DNA of 64,000 nt from Nematostella vectensis (GCF_932526225.1 NC_064040.1:1488001-1552000), one strand, 5' to 3'; counted from the first letter of the stretch, positions 22,068 through 31,048 are shown. The notes: generated by a model from the sequence alone, not told the origin. Numbers and translations are program-made.

Positions 22068-22086
22068 AATCCCACCGCTGCCACCA
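22068..22086 (-). promoter_or_regulatory. Primer-binding site
   Basis: On the minus strand TGGTGGCAGCGGTGGGATT follows the 5' LTR directly; TGG complements the CCA end of a tRNA primer. It overlaps the first gag codons. Confidence 0.7.
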
Positions 22087-22233
22087 TGTCTTGATTTTCT
22101 AGGTAATATTTATTAGAAAACAACAACGTAGTTTACAAGGTCCGAGCTGTGTCAGCCATGCTTTTATGAGTGCGTCCTATTCTAAGTGACGTCACGTAAA
22201 ACTACAAGAGACTGTCAGTCAACTATCGTGACA
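22087..22233 (-). repeat. 5' LTR of the Ty3/Gypsy element
   Basis: 147 bp, about 98 percent identical to the 3' LTR, ends TGTC...GACA. Contains CGTCAC and AGGACGCACTC-type sequence but no clear TATA box. Confidence 0.95.
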
Positions 22234-23012
22234 GTATTCACCACCAAGGGTACTGATTTCGTGCACTCTGTTGATGGTCATGATAAACTCATGGGATATC
22301 AAAACAGCACCTTTCCCCTGGCTGGGTGCATAGATACATGTAGCCGAAAACAGCTTTGGATACGTGTTTGGGTGACAAATTCCGATCCAGCCATTGTCGG
22401 AAGGTGGTATTTAGAACATGTTTACGAAACCATGTGTATCCCAGCCTATTTGCGCATGGACAAAGGTACTGAAACGGGAATCATGGCTACCATGCATGCC
22501 TTCCTCAGGCGCCATCATAGTGATCTTGACGGTTCTATTGACTCTGTCATCTATGGTCCATCAACATCCAATCAGGTAACATATTCTGATTTCATTTATT
22601 TACATTATTTTGGTCTACATAAGGCAGAATCTTCAGGGATATAATTTCACAGGACATATAATTTCTGTTTTTAAGCTTTTGCTAATTGAGGCCGATAAGC
22701 CCTCAATTAGTGTGTGTGATATGCTAAAGCTTTGGAAGTGAATATGATTTTATTCCCTTAATATACTATAGATTGTAAGATGGTGGAGAGAGCTCCATGA
22801 GCTCCTAGAAAAATATTTCAAGGAACACCTAAGCTGGCTGAAGGGACAAAGATACTATGATCCGCATAATGATACTGATAGGTACAGTGTAACCATTTCA
22901 TTAATGTCAATCAACGCATGAATAAAGACAAGCTGGTGGTAATTGACATGAACGTTAATTACGGGGCAATCATAAGTTATCCTTTCAAGTATTTACAGTC
23001 CATACAGTCAAG

Positions 23013-23205
23013 TAGTTGATATTATGTAGTTGTCTATTGGATCTTTTTCCAGAATGTTTCTTCCAAGAAGACTGATACCACTGTATGAACTTCTTTTACT
23101 TCTTTTAGTTGATATTATGTAGTTGTCTATTGGATCTTTTTCCAGAATGATTTTTTCCAAGGACAGAAGACTGATACAACTGTATGAACTTCTTTTACCC
23201 CAGTC
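23013..23205. repeat. 95-bp tandem duplication of a transposase intron/exon border
   Basis: TTGATATTATGTAGTTGTCT at 23018 returns at 23109. Each copy is followed by TTTTTCCAGAATG and a variant of AAGACTGATAC(C/A)ACTGTA. Both resemble the true exon start at 23407 (TTGCAGAATGCTTCTTTCAT), so they look like decayed extra copies of this exon's acceptor. Confidence 0.7.
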
Positions 23206-23870
23206 TGCATAGGCTGTTATTTTGCGATTTCAAAAATATTTCATATCCTCACCCAAAAAAAAAATGGTAGAGATTTGACCTCTCCAACCTTATTTCCAGT
23301 AAAAAAAGACAGTAAATATAATAAAAGAATTGTATTTGCTCCTCCCCCCAACTTATCTTTTGTTAAATTTCTTTACTCACACATTTTATTATTTGATTTA
23401 TTGCAGAATGCTTCTTTCATACTTAATGATACCTCTTCTCCAAAAAAAGTTGATGTCTTTAAAGACAGTATCTGGAACAGCCATAGAATAAGACACCAAA
23501 AAGAAACAGCGTTGCCTGCTGGTGTTCCCAATCACATATACAGTTTTCCAGAGGAGTATGGGCTAGAACAGTGCGGTAAGCTCTTTTGTTTATTTTCTTT
23601 TTCTTTATTTATTGTTTTGAGAATGACTGTAATTATATATTGATAAATTCTACAGGGTTCAAGGTATCAGAGGAGCAACTTCAAGAAGCTGCTGAAAAGT
23701 CAGGTGTTCTAAGTGTTCATGATGACTTTCACATCCAGAATCTAGGCACAAGTGTGAGAGACTTATCCCAGATGTTGATGACATAAAGGCAAGGAAGCAT
23801 ATCTTTTCCTAAAACAAAACTTCAACAGTTAAATAAAATAATATCCTTATCAGCGATATTCAGGATATAG

Positions 23871-23982
23871 GATTTCGCTTTAAATTATTTTTGTTTTACA
23901 ATTTATTTTGCTTTTGAATGAAAAAAAATGTGATTTTTCCTCCAAGAAAATAAAGAAATCGAACGGCAGCGATCGGCCACCA
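23871..23982. repeat. Extra copy of the transposon end
   Basis: 112 bp complementary to 14993-15107, including the GGAGGAAAAATCACA stretch that the outer right arm lacks. Its outward end GGCCACCA is followed by TAGTTTAACC. It shows either that the autonomous transposon originally ended here, or that an end was duplicated internally. Confidence 0.85.
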
Positions 23983-24026
23983 TAGTTTAACCAAGTTGTG
24001 ATTTCCTCTTAAATTTCCTATCACCC

Positions 24027-24942
24027 TTATGTGTTTCGTTTGGGGAAGGCCCATGCATGCTCAAAGATCCAGCGTACTTTGCGGGCGCTCCCAAAGGTCA
24101 CTCTCGCGCAATGTACGCTGGATCTTCGAGAATAAGGATATTCAGCGATGTTTTTAGCTAGCATGTGCATTTGCCCCGTGTTTTGTTCAGCTGTTAGATT
24201 CAACTTTTGCACGTCCTCCAAGGTTTTAGAGTGAAACTTTTTGACAACCCACGTCTTTCCAGTGAAGCCTTTGTCGTGGGACTTGGCTTTGAAGGCAAGC
24301 CGAAACCCGCCACTCGCAAACGGCTCCTTTTCGATACTGAAGTCCACCTCCGGTGGACGACTGCACCATTTCATTTCGTTGATATCAAATTAATGTATTT
24401 GTATTTGTTCTAGTTTGTCAATGATGGCTGTCCCCAAACGCATCATTTCGATAATAGACAAACTATTTCTTCACGCTTGCATTGGCGTTCCTTGAAGATT
24501 TAACGGGGCTTGAGTTTGGTGCAATTCCGGAGGCGGCGGCTTTCCTCTTTCTCGTCTCAGCACCCTCCGCTTCAGTCTCATCTTCTCCCTCGGCTTCAGA
24601 TTCGATAAATCTGACGGGGGGGGGGGGGGGGGGGGGGGGGAGGGGCTGACGTGGATCAGTTTGAGGTCGGGGATCTGGTCGAGGGTCTTGCATGATGGAC
24701 CTTGCTCGCCGGCCAGAATATCGCAGACATTATTTCCTATCCGATCTCGAAAATGAGATCGGCATGCCTCTTTTATTCCGGCGAAGGTGAGTTCGTCGAA
24801 TTCGTAAGGGACGAACTCACGAGGTCCCATCCGTGAATTAGCCTCTGCACTGTCAAACGACCTTGCTTTACCACATTATTTGAATTCTTTCCAATCTGTT
24901 TCTCTTTGACATTTTTTTTGAACTGTTTCCAGTCGGCCATAT
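24027..24942 (-). pseudogene. Alpha-kinase-like protein, fragmentary
   Basis: From ATG 24942 (MADWKQFKKNVKEKQ) the frame shifts near 24850 into REFVPYEFDELTFAGIKE and NNVCDILAGEQGPSCKTLD. It reaches a pure G/C run of about 26 (24617-24642), which shifts the frame again to RFIESEAEGEDETEAEG and a basic segment ending at 24463. At 24374-24180 it reads DFSIEKEPFASGGFRLAFKA and TWVVKKF, which fit the N-terminal lobe of alpha-kinases (glycine-containing loop and ATP-binding Lys). The C-terminal lobe is missing: it is cut at 24135 by a hairpin whose arms are AAGATCCAGCGTAC (24063-24130). The family call is moderate. The gene starts just inside the right transposon arm. Confidence 0.55.
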
Positions 24943-24959
24943 TGTAAGTACGATGTGCT

Positions 24960-25260
24960 TAGGATCAAATCGGCGCTTTGCGCTGTTCAGCTGTTGGGCT
25001 CGCGAGGCAATGAAAATGACAACGAAAACCCCTCACGTGTGTTTGTTTTGTAAGGGAAGTTAGCTGACTTGCGCTGTTGGGGGCGCGAGGCAATGAAAAT
25101 GACAACGAAAACCCCTCACGTGTGTTTGTTTTGTAAGGGAAGTTAGCTGACTTGCGATGTTGGGGGCGCGAGGCAATGAAAATGACAACGAAAACCCCTC
25201 ACGTGTGTTTGTTTTGTAAGGGAAGTTAGCTGACTTGCGCTGTTGGGGGCTCGGATGATG
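24960..25260. repeat. Amplified promoter-like module, 3-4 copies of about 83 bp
   Basis: GAAAACCCCTCACGTGTGTT, TGTTTTGTAAGGGAAGTTAG and CTGACTTGCGCTGTTGGGGG repeat near 25010, 25105 and 25185. A truncated copy lies near 24985, and further copies lie in the two arms (16856-16920 and, inverted, 25480-25530). In the left arm this block precedes the transposase ATG; here it precedes the kinase-like ATG at 24942. It contains the E-box CACGTG. Confidence 0.8.
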
Positions 25261-26030
25261 AAGTAGATTATGTCTGTCAACAGGGTCCTTGTTTGTATAA
25301 CGCCTGAATGCTTCCCGAGGAGTTTGGGTTGCGCCTCTCCGAGGTTCGTGGTGCACTTCGTGCACCTTCGTCGGTACTTCGCCTATCCGATATGTTCGGC
25401 GGTCTTAAACCGACACTTGCCGATTTTGCCTGTTGACAGACACAATCCACTTCATAATCCGAGCACCGCGCCCCCAACAGCGCAAGTCAGCTAACTTCCC
25501 TTTACAAAACAAACACACGTGAGGGGTTTTCGTTGTCGTGCTCCCTTGCAATGTTTCTCTAGGGACAAAAACAAGGCCCAATGGGACAGATCTCTAAGAA
25601 AGGGGTCTCTCGAATAAGTGTTTAGAAAAATATAGTTTGTACTCCTCGCTTTTTATTATGCTTAGGGCCGATGTGCACCATGGGATACTATGGCAGCGAT
25701 AGGCCGACGGGATTTTACAATCATTTTGCTTTTAACATTGATTTCGTTTTCAAATTGTTTTTGTTTACAATTAAGTTTGCTTTTAGATTTGATTTCGCTT
25801 TCAGAATACTTTGTTTAACAACTCATTTTGGTCTTAACTTTGATTTCGCTTTTAAATTGTTTTGGTTTTACAATTTAGTTTGCATTTAACATCGATTTCG
25901 CTTTTAAATTATTTTTATTTTACAATTTATTTTGCTTTTGAATGAAAAAAAATGTGGGTCTTCGGCTAAAAAACCTAAAGAACTAAAACTAAAGAAAATA
26001 AAGAAATCGAACGGCAGCGATCGGCCACCA

Positions 26031-28382
26031 CACATTAGTATGTGTGTCAGGTATTTGAGTGTGCGTGACAAGTACATAAGTATGTGTGTCAGGTATTTGA
26101 GTGTGCGTGACACGTACATAAGTATGTGTGTCAGGTATTTGAGTGTGCGTGACACGTACATAAGTATGTGTGTCAGGTATTTGAGTGCGTGACACGTACA
26201 TAAGTATGTGTGTCAGGTATTTGAGTGTGCGTGACAAGTACATAAGTATGTGTGTCAGGTATTTGAGTGTGCGTGACAAGTACATAAGTATGTGTGTCAG
26301 GTATCTGAGTGTGCGTGACACGTACATAAGTATGTGTGTCAGGTATTTGAGTGCGTGACACGTACATAAGTATGTGTGTCAGGTATTTGAGTGTGCGTGA
26401 CAAGTACATAAGTATGTGTGTCAGGTATTTGAGTGTGCGTGACAAGTACATAAGTATGTGTGTCAGGTATCTGAGTGTGCGTGACACGTACATAAGTATG
26501 TGTGTCAGGTATTTGAGTGTGCGTGACAAGTACATAAGTACGTGTGTCAAGTATTTAAGTGTGCGTGACAAGTACATAAGTATGTGTGTCAAGTATTTAA
26601 GTGTGCGTGACAAGTACATAAGTATGTGTGTCAGGTATTTGAGTGTGCGTGACAAGTACATAAGTATGTGTGTCAGGTATTTGAGTGTGCGTGACACGTA
26701 CATAAGTATGTGTGTCAGGTATTTGAGTGTGCGTGACAAGTACATAAGTATGTGTGTCAAGTATTTGAGTGTGCGTGACATACATTATTATGTGTGTCAA
26801 GTATTTGAGTGTGCGTGACAAGTACATAAGTATGTGTGTCAGGTATTTGAGTGTGCGTGACAAGTACATAAGTACGTGTGTCAAGTATTTAAGTGTGCGT
26901 GACAAGTACATAAGTATGTGTGTCAAGTATTTGAGTGTGTGACACGTACATAAGTATGTGTGTCAGGTATTTGAGTGTGCGTGACAAGTACATAAGTATG
27001 TGTGTCAAGTATTTAAGTGTGCGTGACAAGTACATAAGTATGTGTGTCAGGTATTTAAGTGTGCGTGACAAGTACATAAGTATGTGTGTCAGGTATTTGA
27101 GTGTGCGTGACAAGTACATAAGTATGTGTGTCAGGTATTTGAGTGTGCGTGACAAGTACATAAGTATGTGTGTCAGGTATTTGAGTGTGCGTGACAAGTA
27201 CATAAGTATGTGTGTCAAGTATTTGAGTGTGCGTGAAAAGTACATAAGTATGTGTGTCAGGTATTTGAGTGTGCGTGACAAGTACATAAGTACGTGTGTC
27301 AGGTATTTAAGTGTGCGTGACCAGTACATAAGTATGTGTGTCAAGTATTTGAGTGTGTGACACGTACATAAGTATGTGTGTCAGGTATATGAGTGTGCGT
27401 GACAAGTACATAAGTATGTGTGTCAAGTATTTAAGTGTGCGTGACAAGTACATAAGTATGTGTGTCAGGTATTTAAGTGTGCGTGACAAGTACATAAGTA
27501 TGTGTGTCAAGTGTTTGAGTGTGCGTGACCAGTACATAAGTATGTGTGTCAAGTATTTAAGTGTGCGTGACAAGTACATAAGTATGTGTGTCAAGTATTT
27601 GAGTGTGCGTGACAAGTACATAAGTATGTGTGTCAAGTATTTAAGTGTGCGTGAAAAGTACATAAGTATGTGTGTCAGGTATTTGAGTGTGTGTGACAAG
27701 TACATAAGTATGTGTGTCAGGTATTTAAGTGTGCGTGACCAGTACATAAGTATGTGTGTCAAGTATTTGAGTGTGCGTGACAAGTACATAAGTATGTGTG
27801 TCAGGTATTTAAGTGTGCGTGACAAGTACATAAGTATGTGTGTCAGGTATTTGAGTGTGCGTGACAAGTACATAAGTATGTGTGTCAGGTATTTGAGTGT
27901 GCGTGACAAGTACATAAGTATGTGTGTCAGGTATTTGAGTTTGTGTGACAAGTACATAAGTATGTGTGTCAGGTATTTGAGTGTGCGTGACAAGTACATA
28001 AGTATGTGTGTCAGGTATTTGAGTTTGTGTGACAAGTACATAAGTATGTGTGTCAGGTATTTGAGTGTGCGTGACAAGTACATAAGTATGTGTGTCAGGT
28101 ATTTGAGTTTGTGTGACAAGTACATAAGTATGTGTGTCAGGTATTTGAGTGTGCGTGACAAGTACATAAGTATGTGTGTCAGGTATTTGAGTTTGTGTGA
28201 CAAGTACATAAGTATGTGTGTCAGGTATTTGAGTGTGCGTGACAAGTACATAAGTATGTGTGTCAGGTATTTGAGTTTGTGTGACAAGTACATAAGTATG
28301 TGTGTCAGGTATTTGAGTGTGCGTGACAAGTACATAAGTATGTGTGTCAGGTATTTGAGTGTGCGTGACAAGTACATAAGTA
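26031..28382. repeat. 42-bp minisatellite, middle segment, about 56 copies
   Basis: Continuation of the array at 14443. Units vary at AGTACATA/CGTACATA, CAGGTATT/CAAGTATT and GTGCGTG/TTGTGTG. From 27930 to 28290 a dimer (GTGCGTGAC unit then TTGTGTGAC unit) is repeated five to six times, a higher-order repeat. The 42-bp period keeps frames open for more than 400 codons on both strands. Confidence 0.95.
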
Positions 28383-28649
28383 GGGGGGGACTGGGGACTT
28401 TCATAGACACCGAAATGCCCCTCCGGGCCTCCCAGCTCCATTTTAGGCTTGGGGGGTGCGCTGGGCCCCTCCGACCCTCCCAACCCCATCTTAGGCTTGG
28501 GAGGCGCGGTGCGCCCCTCCGAGCCCCCCAGCCCCGTCTTATGCAGATGAGGCCCCGCGTAAATTGATAATTGCTAATTATCAATCTACGTCGGGACCAC
28601 TTCGCGTAGATAAATAATTAGCAATGGTTAGCAATCATTAATCCGCTGT
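28383..28649. repeat. Left terminal inverted repeat of the Polinton-like element
   Basis: Complementary to 35744-36061 with a few mismatches and lacking one 52-bp unit. It contains the hairpin TTGATAATT-GC-AATTATCAA region (28564-28586) and a GC-rich block with repeated CCCCTCCG. A degenerate second copy of the terminus (GGGACTGGGGCCTTTCATAG, 28664) lies just inside. Confidence 0.92.
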
Positions 28650-28719
28650 CTATCGACAGCAGCGGGACTGGGGCCTTTCATAGAAACGGGTGGGAACCTT
28701 GCAATTAGACCCCCGTCTG

Positions 28720-28745
28720 TCCTGTAGTATATATATGTATACAGC
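28720..28745 (+). promoter_or_regulatory. TATA-like promoter before the Cys-rich gene
   Basis: GTATATATATGTATACAGC lies 25-45 bp before ATG 28766. Similar alternating pyrimidine-purine TATA/TACG sequences precede other genes of this element. Confidence 0.4.
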
Positions 28746-28765
28746 ATGTGCATAGCATTCGAAGG

Positions 28766-29056
28766 ATGAAGTGCGGAAAAGATTACTGCGGGTGGCTAAA
28801 GGTCGGCCATGCATACACGTGCGGCCAGGGGTGCATGGACACCTACTGCAAGGTATACCACCAAAGGCTCCGTAAGGGCAGCCCCCTTCCCGTGCCGTGC
28901 AGGATCTGCGGCATAGGGACGCAGTCGGAGACGCGGTTGTGTCGCCCCTGCGGAGCGAATCGTGTAGGGCAGAGGATGCGCGGCACCGAGAGGCGCGCTC
29001 GGGAATGGTTCGCACTCGTCCTGTCTGACATCGCAGCCCGCGATACGGGCAATTAG
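28766..29056 (+). CDS. Small cysteine-rich zinc-binding protein of the Polinton-like element
   Basis: 96 residues from ATG 28766 (MKCGKDYCGWLK) to TAG 29056. Thirteen cysteines are arranged in pairs: CGKDYC, CGQGC, YCKVYH, then CRICGIGTQSETRLCRPCG, which is a four-Cys zinc-ribbon-like group, followed by a basic helix (RVGQRMRGTERRARE). This suggests one or two zinc-binding modules and possible nucleic-acid or protein binding. No family is recognised. The last codons and stop lie in the first unit of a 62-bp repeat, so the C-terminus may be altered from the ancestral one. It stands first behind the left inverted repeat and has its own TATA-like box. Confidence 0.7.
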   Translation: MKCGKDYCGWLKVGHAYTCGQGCMDTYCKVYHQRLRKGSPLPVPCRICGIGTQSETRLCRPCGANRVGQRMRGTERRAREWFALVLSDIAARDTGN

Positions 29057-29209
29057 AGACTGGGTGGCACAAGGCATACCCAAATACTCGTCCCGCCGGC
29101 TGTGATACGGGCAATTAGAGACTGGGTGGCACAAGGCGTACCCAAACACTCGTCCCGCCGGCTGTGATACGGGCAATTAGAGACTGGGTGGCACAAGGCA
29201 TACCCAAAC
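29042..29209. repeat. 62-bp direct repeat, 2.7 copies, between two genes
   Basis: GATACGGGCAATTAGAGACT begins at 29042, 29104 and 29166, followed by GGGTGGCACAAGGC and CCCAAA. The first copy carries the stop codon of the Cys-rich gene; the last runs into the ATG at 29210. Confidence 0.92.
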
Positions 29210-29826
29210 ATGGACGCCTACATAGAGGATGTTCTCAATAGCATGCCTGACAAAGAGGCGCCTGCCGTACTAGCAGGGCTGGTTCAGAACATCCTGGACA
29301 AAGGCACGGTAGTCGAGGTTCCTCTCGACGCGGTCCTTAACGGGCTTCCCCTCGAGTGGAAATACGCGGGCTGAGAAGACGTCTGTTTATCATAGACCAC
29401 AGCTTAGAGGGCTGGATCACGAATGCTGTATACACCGGCATCTCCCGCGTGCGGCACGCCGACCAGATAGTCCGCGTGATCCCCCCCGATAACACCCCCG
29501 GTGCCTTGGTTCCCACAGGACTGCAGGCTACGCCCAGTGAAGAGCTCATTATAGCGCGAATCAAGCGATACGCTATAGACGACAGGCAAAAGGGTCGCAC
29601 AAAGTACACGGGACCGCACCACGTTCTGACGGTAGACCACGTACTCGGCATGATTGCTGACGCGGAAAAGAAGTGCACGGTCTGTGGCACTCAGCTTCTG
29701 CTTCAGGGGTACACCAAGAGTCATCCCCAATGCTTCAGTATCGACCGGCTGGACGACAGTCAGGGTCACTACAAGTGGAATGTCAGAATCACGTGCCTTA
29801 GCTGCAATAGAAGGCACAAGCGCTGA
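29210..29826 (+). pseudogene. HNH-nuclease-like protein, split by a -1 frameshift
   Basis: Frame 1: ATG 29210 to TGA 29374, 54 residues, acidic and helical (YIEDVLNSMPDKE, VVEVPLDAVLNGLP). Frame 2: open from 29341 to 29826 with no ATG near its start. The two overlap in a 34-base window and read smoothly across one another (LEWKYAG into LRRRLF) if one base is missing near 29368-29372. The C-terminal part has KKCTVCG, FSIDRLDDSQGHYKWN and ITCLSCNRRHK, matching the zinc-knuckle HNH pattern (C-x2-C, S-I-D-R-x-D, N, C-x2-C-N). Role in the element (integration, copying or defence) is unknown. A programmed -1 shift is possible, but no slippery heptamer is obvious, so a one-base deletion is more likely. 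Confidence 0.65.
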
Positions 29827-29837
29827 TCACGCTAGCG

Positions 29838-30779
29838 TCACGCTAGCGTGGCGTTACTCAACTGCAAACGCGTGAAGCCGTGCTTAGAGTACGCCGTGTA
29901 ATACAACACTGGCTGTCCGGGCTCCATGACCCTCTTTAGCATTGGGTATGCCTTGCTTGTCCACCACGGGTCCGTCGCTCGCCGTCGGCCCTTGTCCTGG
30001 AGGTCTTCCTCGTTTACGGCGATGTACACCTCCGTTCCGACCTCTAAGGGGGGCTTTTCGGCTTTGAGAGGCACGCGCCTCAGCTTTATGGCGTCTTTAG
30101 GCGCAAAGCCAGTCACGCGAGTCTTCGTTGCGTTTATGTCCGAGATGACGATTGGCAAAGCAGTAACCCACTCGCGGTTTGTCTCGCCGGATGCAAGCTC
30201 CTTCGAGTGCTGCGCACGAAATAGGCGCTGTGCCAGCCAGCGATGGAAGGACTCGGCGAAAGCTTGGCTCCTGTGGTGCCCTGGCTCAGCCCGTCGGACC
30301 TCCACCCCGTGGTCTGTTAGGAGCTTTGTGGTAGCACCCTTGCACTCCGTGCCGTCATCAACCATGAGGACTTTAGGCCATGTGAGAGGTCCCTCTGCAT
30401 AGATGTCAGCGAGTTCGCGGGAGACGACGGCCGCGCTCTTAGTCCTCAGTGGGCGGGCGGCTTTATATCGTGAAGCAACGTCAACGACAGTCAGGGCATA
30501 CTTGTAACCGCGGTCGGTTGGCAAGAATAGCAGGTCCGACTGGTGGATACGGTTTGGTATCTGCTCCGAGAAGTGGGCTTAGGTAGTCGGAGGAGGGGGT
30601 GTCTGTGTGTAGCCCCTGACGGGCTGCGAGCTTACCCACTTGTGCACTCGATCTATGGAGGCTGAGCCCTTGGGAAGTTTGGCATGCAGAGCGGTCACTC
30701 CCTTGAAGCCACCTCTGACGTAGTATATAGGACGAAGGAACGCATCGAGTTCTTCGTCCGACATGCGCTTCGCCGCCAT
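29838..30779 (-). pseudogene. rve-family integrase of the Polinton-like element, with an in-frame stop
   Basis: From ATG 30779 (MAAKRMSDEELDAFLRP) the frame runs 66 codons to a TAA at 30579-30581, and the same frame continues to 29838 without another stop. The N-terminal part (GFKGVTALHAKLPKG...VHKWVSSQ) looks like the helical DNA-binding segment of such integrases. The core gives SDLLFLP and YALTVVDVASRYKAARPL, then GPLTWPKVLMVDDG, then QAFAESFHRWLAQRLF, so D, D and E are present with about 34 residues between the last two. A beta-rich C-terminal part (EVGTEVYIAVNEED) follows. Integrase would cut the target with a 6-bp stagger, which agrees with the TAAGTA duplication. The nonsense codon would abolish the enzyme unless read through. 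Confidence 0.85.
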
Positions 30780-31048
30780 TATGTGTCGGCAATGTACTGC
30801 AACAGGTGTATTATTCTCCAACAGGCGGTTGCCGTCTGCTCGGGTAGTGCCGAGGCGGTCTTTCTGAGGTCGGTAGGCCCTCGGAGAACGACATCTCTAA
30901 ACGCAATGTCTGCGCGCCACAACTCGAGGCTTCGGTTAGCAATGTCACCAAAGCTACATAATCCACCCATCGACGGAACCTCCGGTGTCACTCGCTTAGA
31001 AGCGGCTGCTACCTCGTGCATAGCACTCCACAACTGGTCTGCAATCAT
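30779..31048 (-). CDS. Small protein of unknown function, 89 residues, overlapping the integrase start
   Basis: ATG 31048 (MIADQLWSAMHEVAAASKRV) to TAA ending at 30779. The stop and the integrase ATG share one base (TAATG). It is helical and soluble, with a central MGGLCSFGDIANRSLELWR and ending CWRIIHLLQYIADT. I do not recognise it. The TAATG overlap suggests coupled translation from one mRNA. A TATA-like alternating sequence (TATACGTATAAG) lies immediately before the ATG. Confidence 0.55.
   Translation of the reverse strand: MIADQLWSAMHEVAAASKRVTPEVPSMGGLCSFGDIANRSLELWRADIAFRDVVLRGPTDLRKTASALPEQTATACWRIIHLLQYIADT

Larger units (their letters stand above)
21144..22087 (-). pseudogene. Ty3/Gypsy gag, split by a solo LTR and frameshifted
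   Basis: It begins at ATG 22087 (VAAVGFLNPPEFFDFTKPLK) and reads a capsid-like helical domain (WPKWKQKFERYAIATKLT, ESAESFIRNLYELAEYCEF). A 179-bp solo LTR interrupts it at 21524-21702. It resumes at DLKDEQIRDRIVIGTLDKEL and then the basic linker. After a frameshift near 21240 a CX2CX4HX4C knuckle (CNKCNKYNHFAAAC, 21144-21185) follows. The A of the ATG is the last LTR base and the TGG belongs to the primer-binding site. Confidence 0.85.
17438..22233 (-). mobile_element. Ty3/Gypsy LTR retrotransposon, 4.8 kb, recently inserted but damaged
   Basis: LTRs are 17438-17584 and 22087-22233, each 147 bp, TG...CA, with about three mismatches. The target duplication GTATT flanks it (17433-17437, 22234-22238). 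The order on the minus strand is gag with CCHC knuckle, protease, reverse transcriptase, RNase H, integrase, as in Ty3/Gypsy. It has been hit by a solo LTR (21524-21702), a LINE tail (about 19600-19949) and several frameshifts, so it is non-autonomous now. Confidence 0.95.
17019..23806 (+). pseudogene. rve-type DDE transposase, intron-containing, interrupted by a Ty3/Gypsy insertion
   Basis: The gene starts at ATG 17019 just inside the left arm. Exon 1 runs to 17437, is cut by the retrotransposon, and resumes at 22239-22575. Further exons are 22772-22881, about 23407-23575 and 23656 onward, with GT-AG borders. Residues before the insertion look like a DNA-binding and helical part (LLGYRAMHKKIRQQDDLNVP). 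The catalytic part shows VHSVDGHDK, RMDKGTETGIMATMHAFLRR, YGPSTSNQ and, after an intron, RWWRELHELLEKYFK, which supply the D, D and E of an integrase fold. From memory this resembles integrase-core transposases common in cnidarian genomes (Repbase IS3EU-like); that name is uncertain. Besides the insertion there is a frame shift in an A run near 23450 and another near 23750 that replaces the ending IPDVDDIKARK. Confidence 0.75.
14993..26030. mobile_element. Large inverted-repeat DNA transposon carrying an rve-type transposase and a kinase-like pseudogene, with nested insertions
   Basis: The outer ends are TGGTGGCCGATCGCTGCCGT at 14993 and its complement ending at 26030. The arms are about 630-655 bp: 14993-15472 joined to 16860-17008 on the left, and 25376-26030 on the right. 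They match apart from the inserted 1.4-kb element. Near-duplicate flanks ACATAAGTA (14984-14992) and ACATTAGTA (26032-26040) fit a 9-bp target duplication, although the surrounding repeat array makes this uncertain. Removing the nested elements leaves about 4.8 kb. An extra 112-bp end copy stops at 23982, so an alternative reading is a smaller element at 14993-23982 next to a truncated relative at 23983-26030. Confidence 0.65.

Noticed and set aside
14993-26030. A single intact 11-kb Maverick or Helitron
   Set aside because: The contents are a rve-type transposase, a separate Ty3 element with its own LTRs and small insertions; there is no rolling-circle helicase and no Polinton gene set.
27307-28584. 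425- and 404-codon ORFs over the 42-bp repeat
   Set aside because: Open on both strands owing to the repeat period, and they run into the transposon inverted repeat; no independent evidence of coding.
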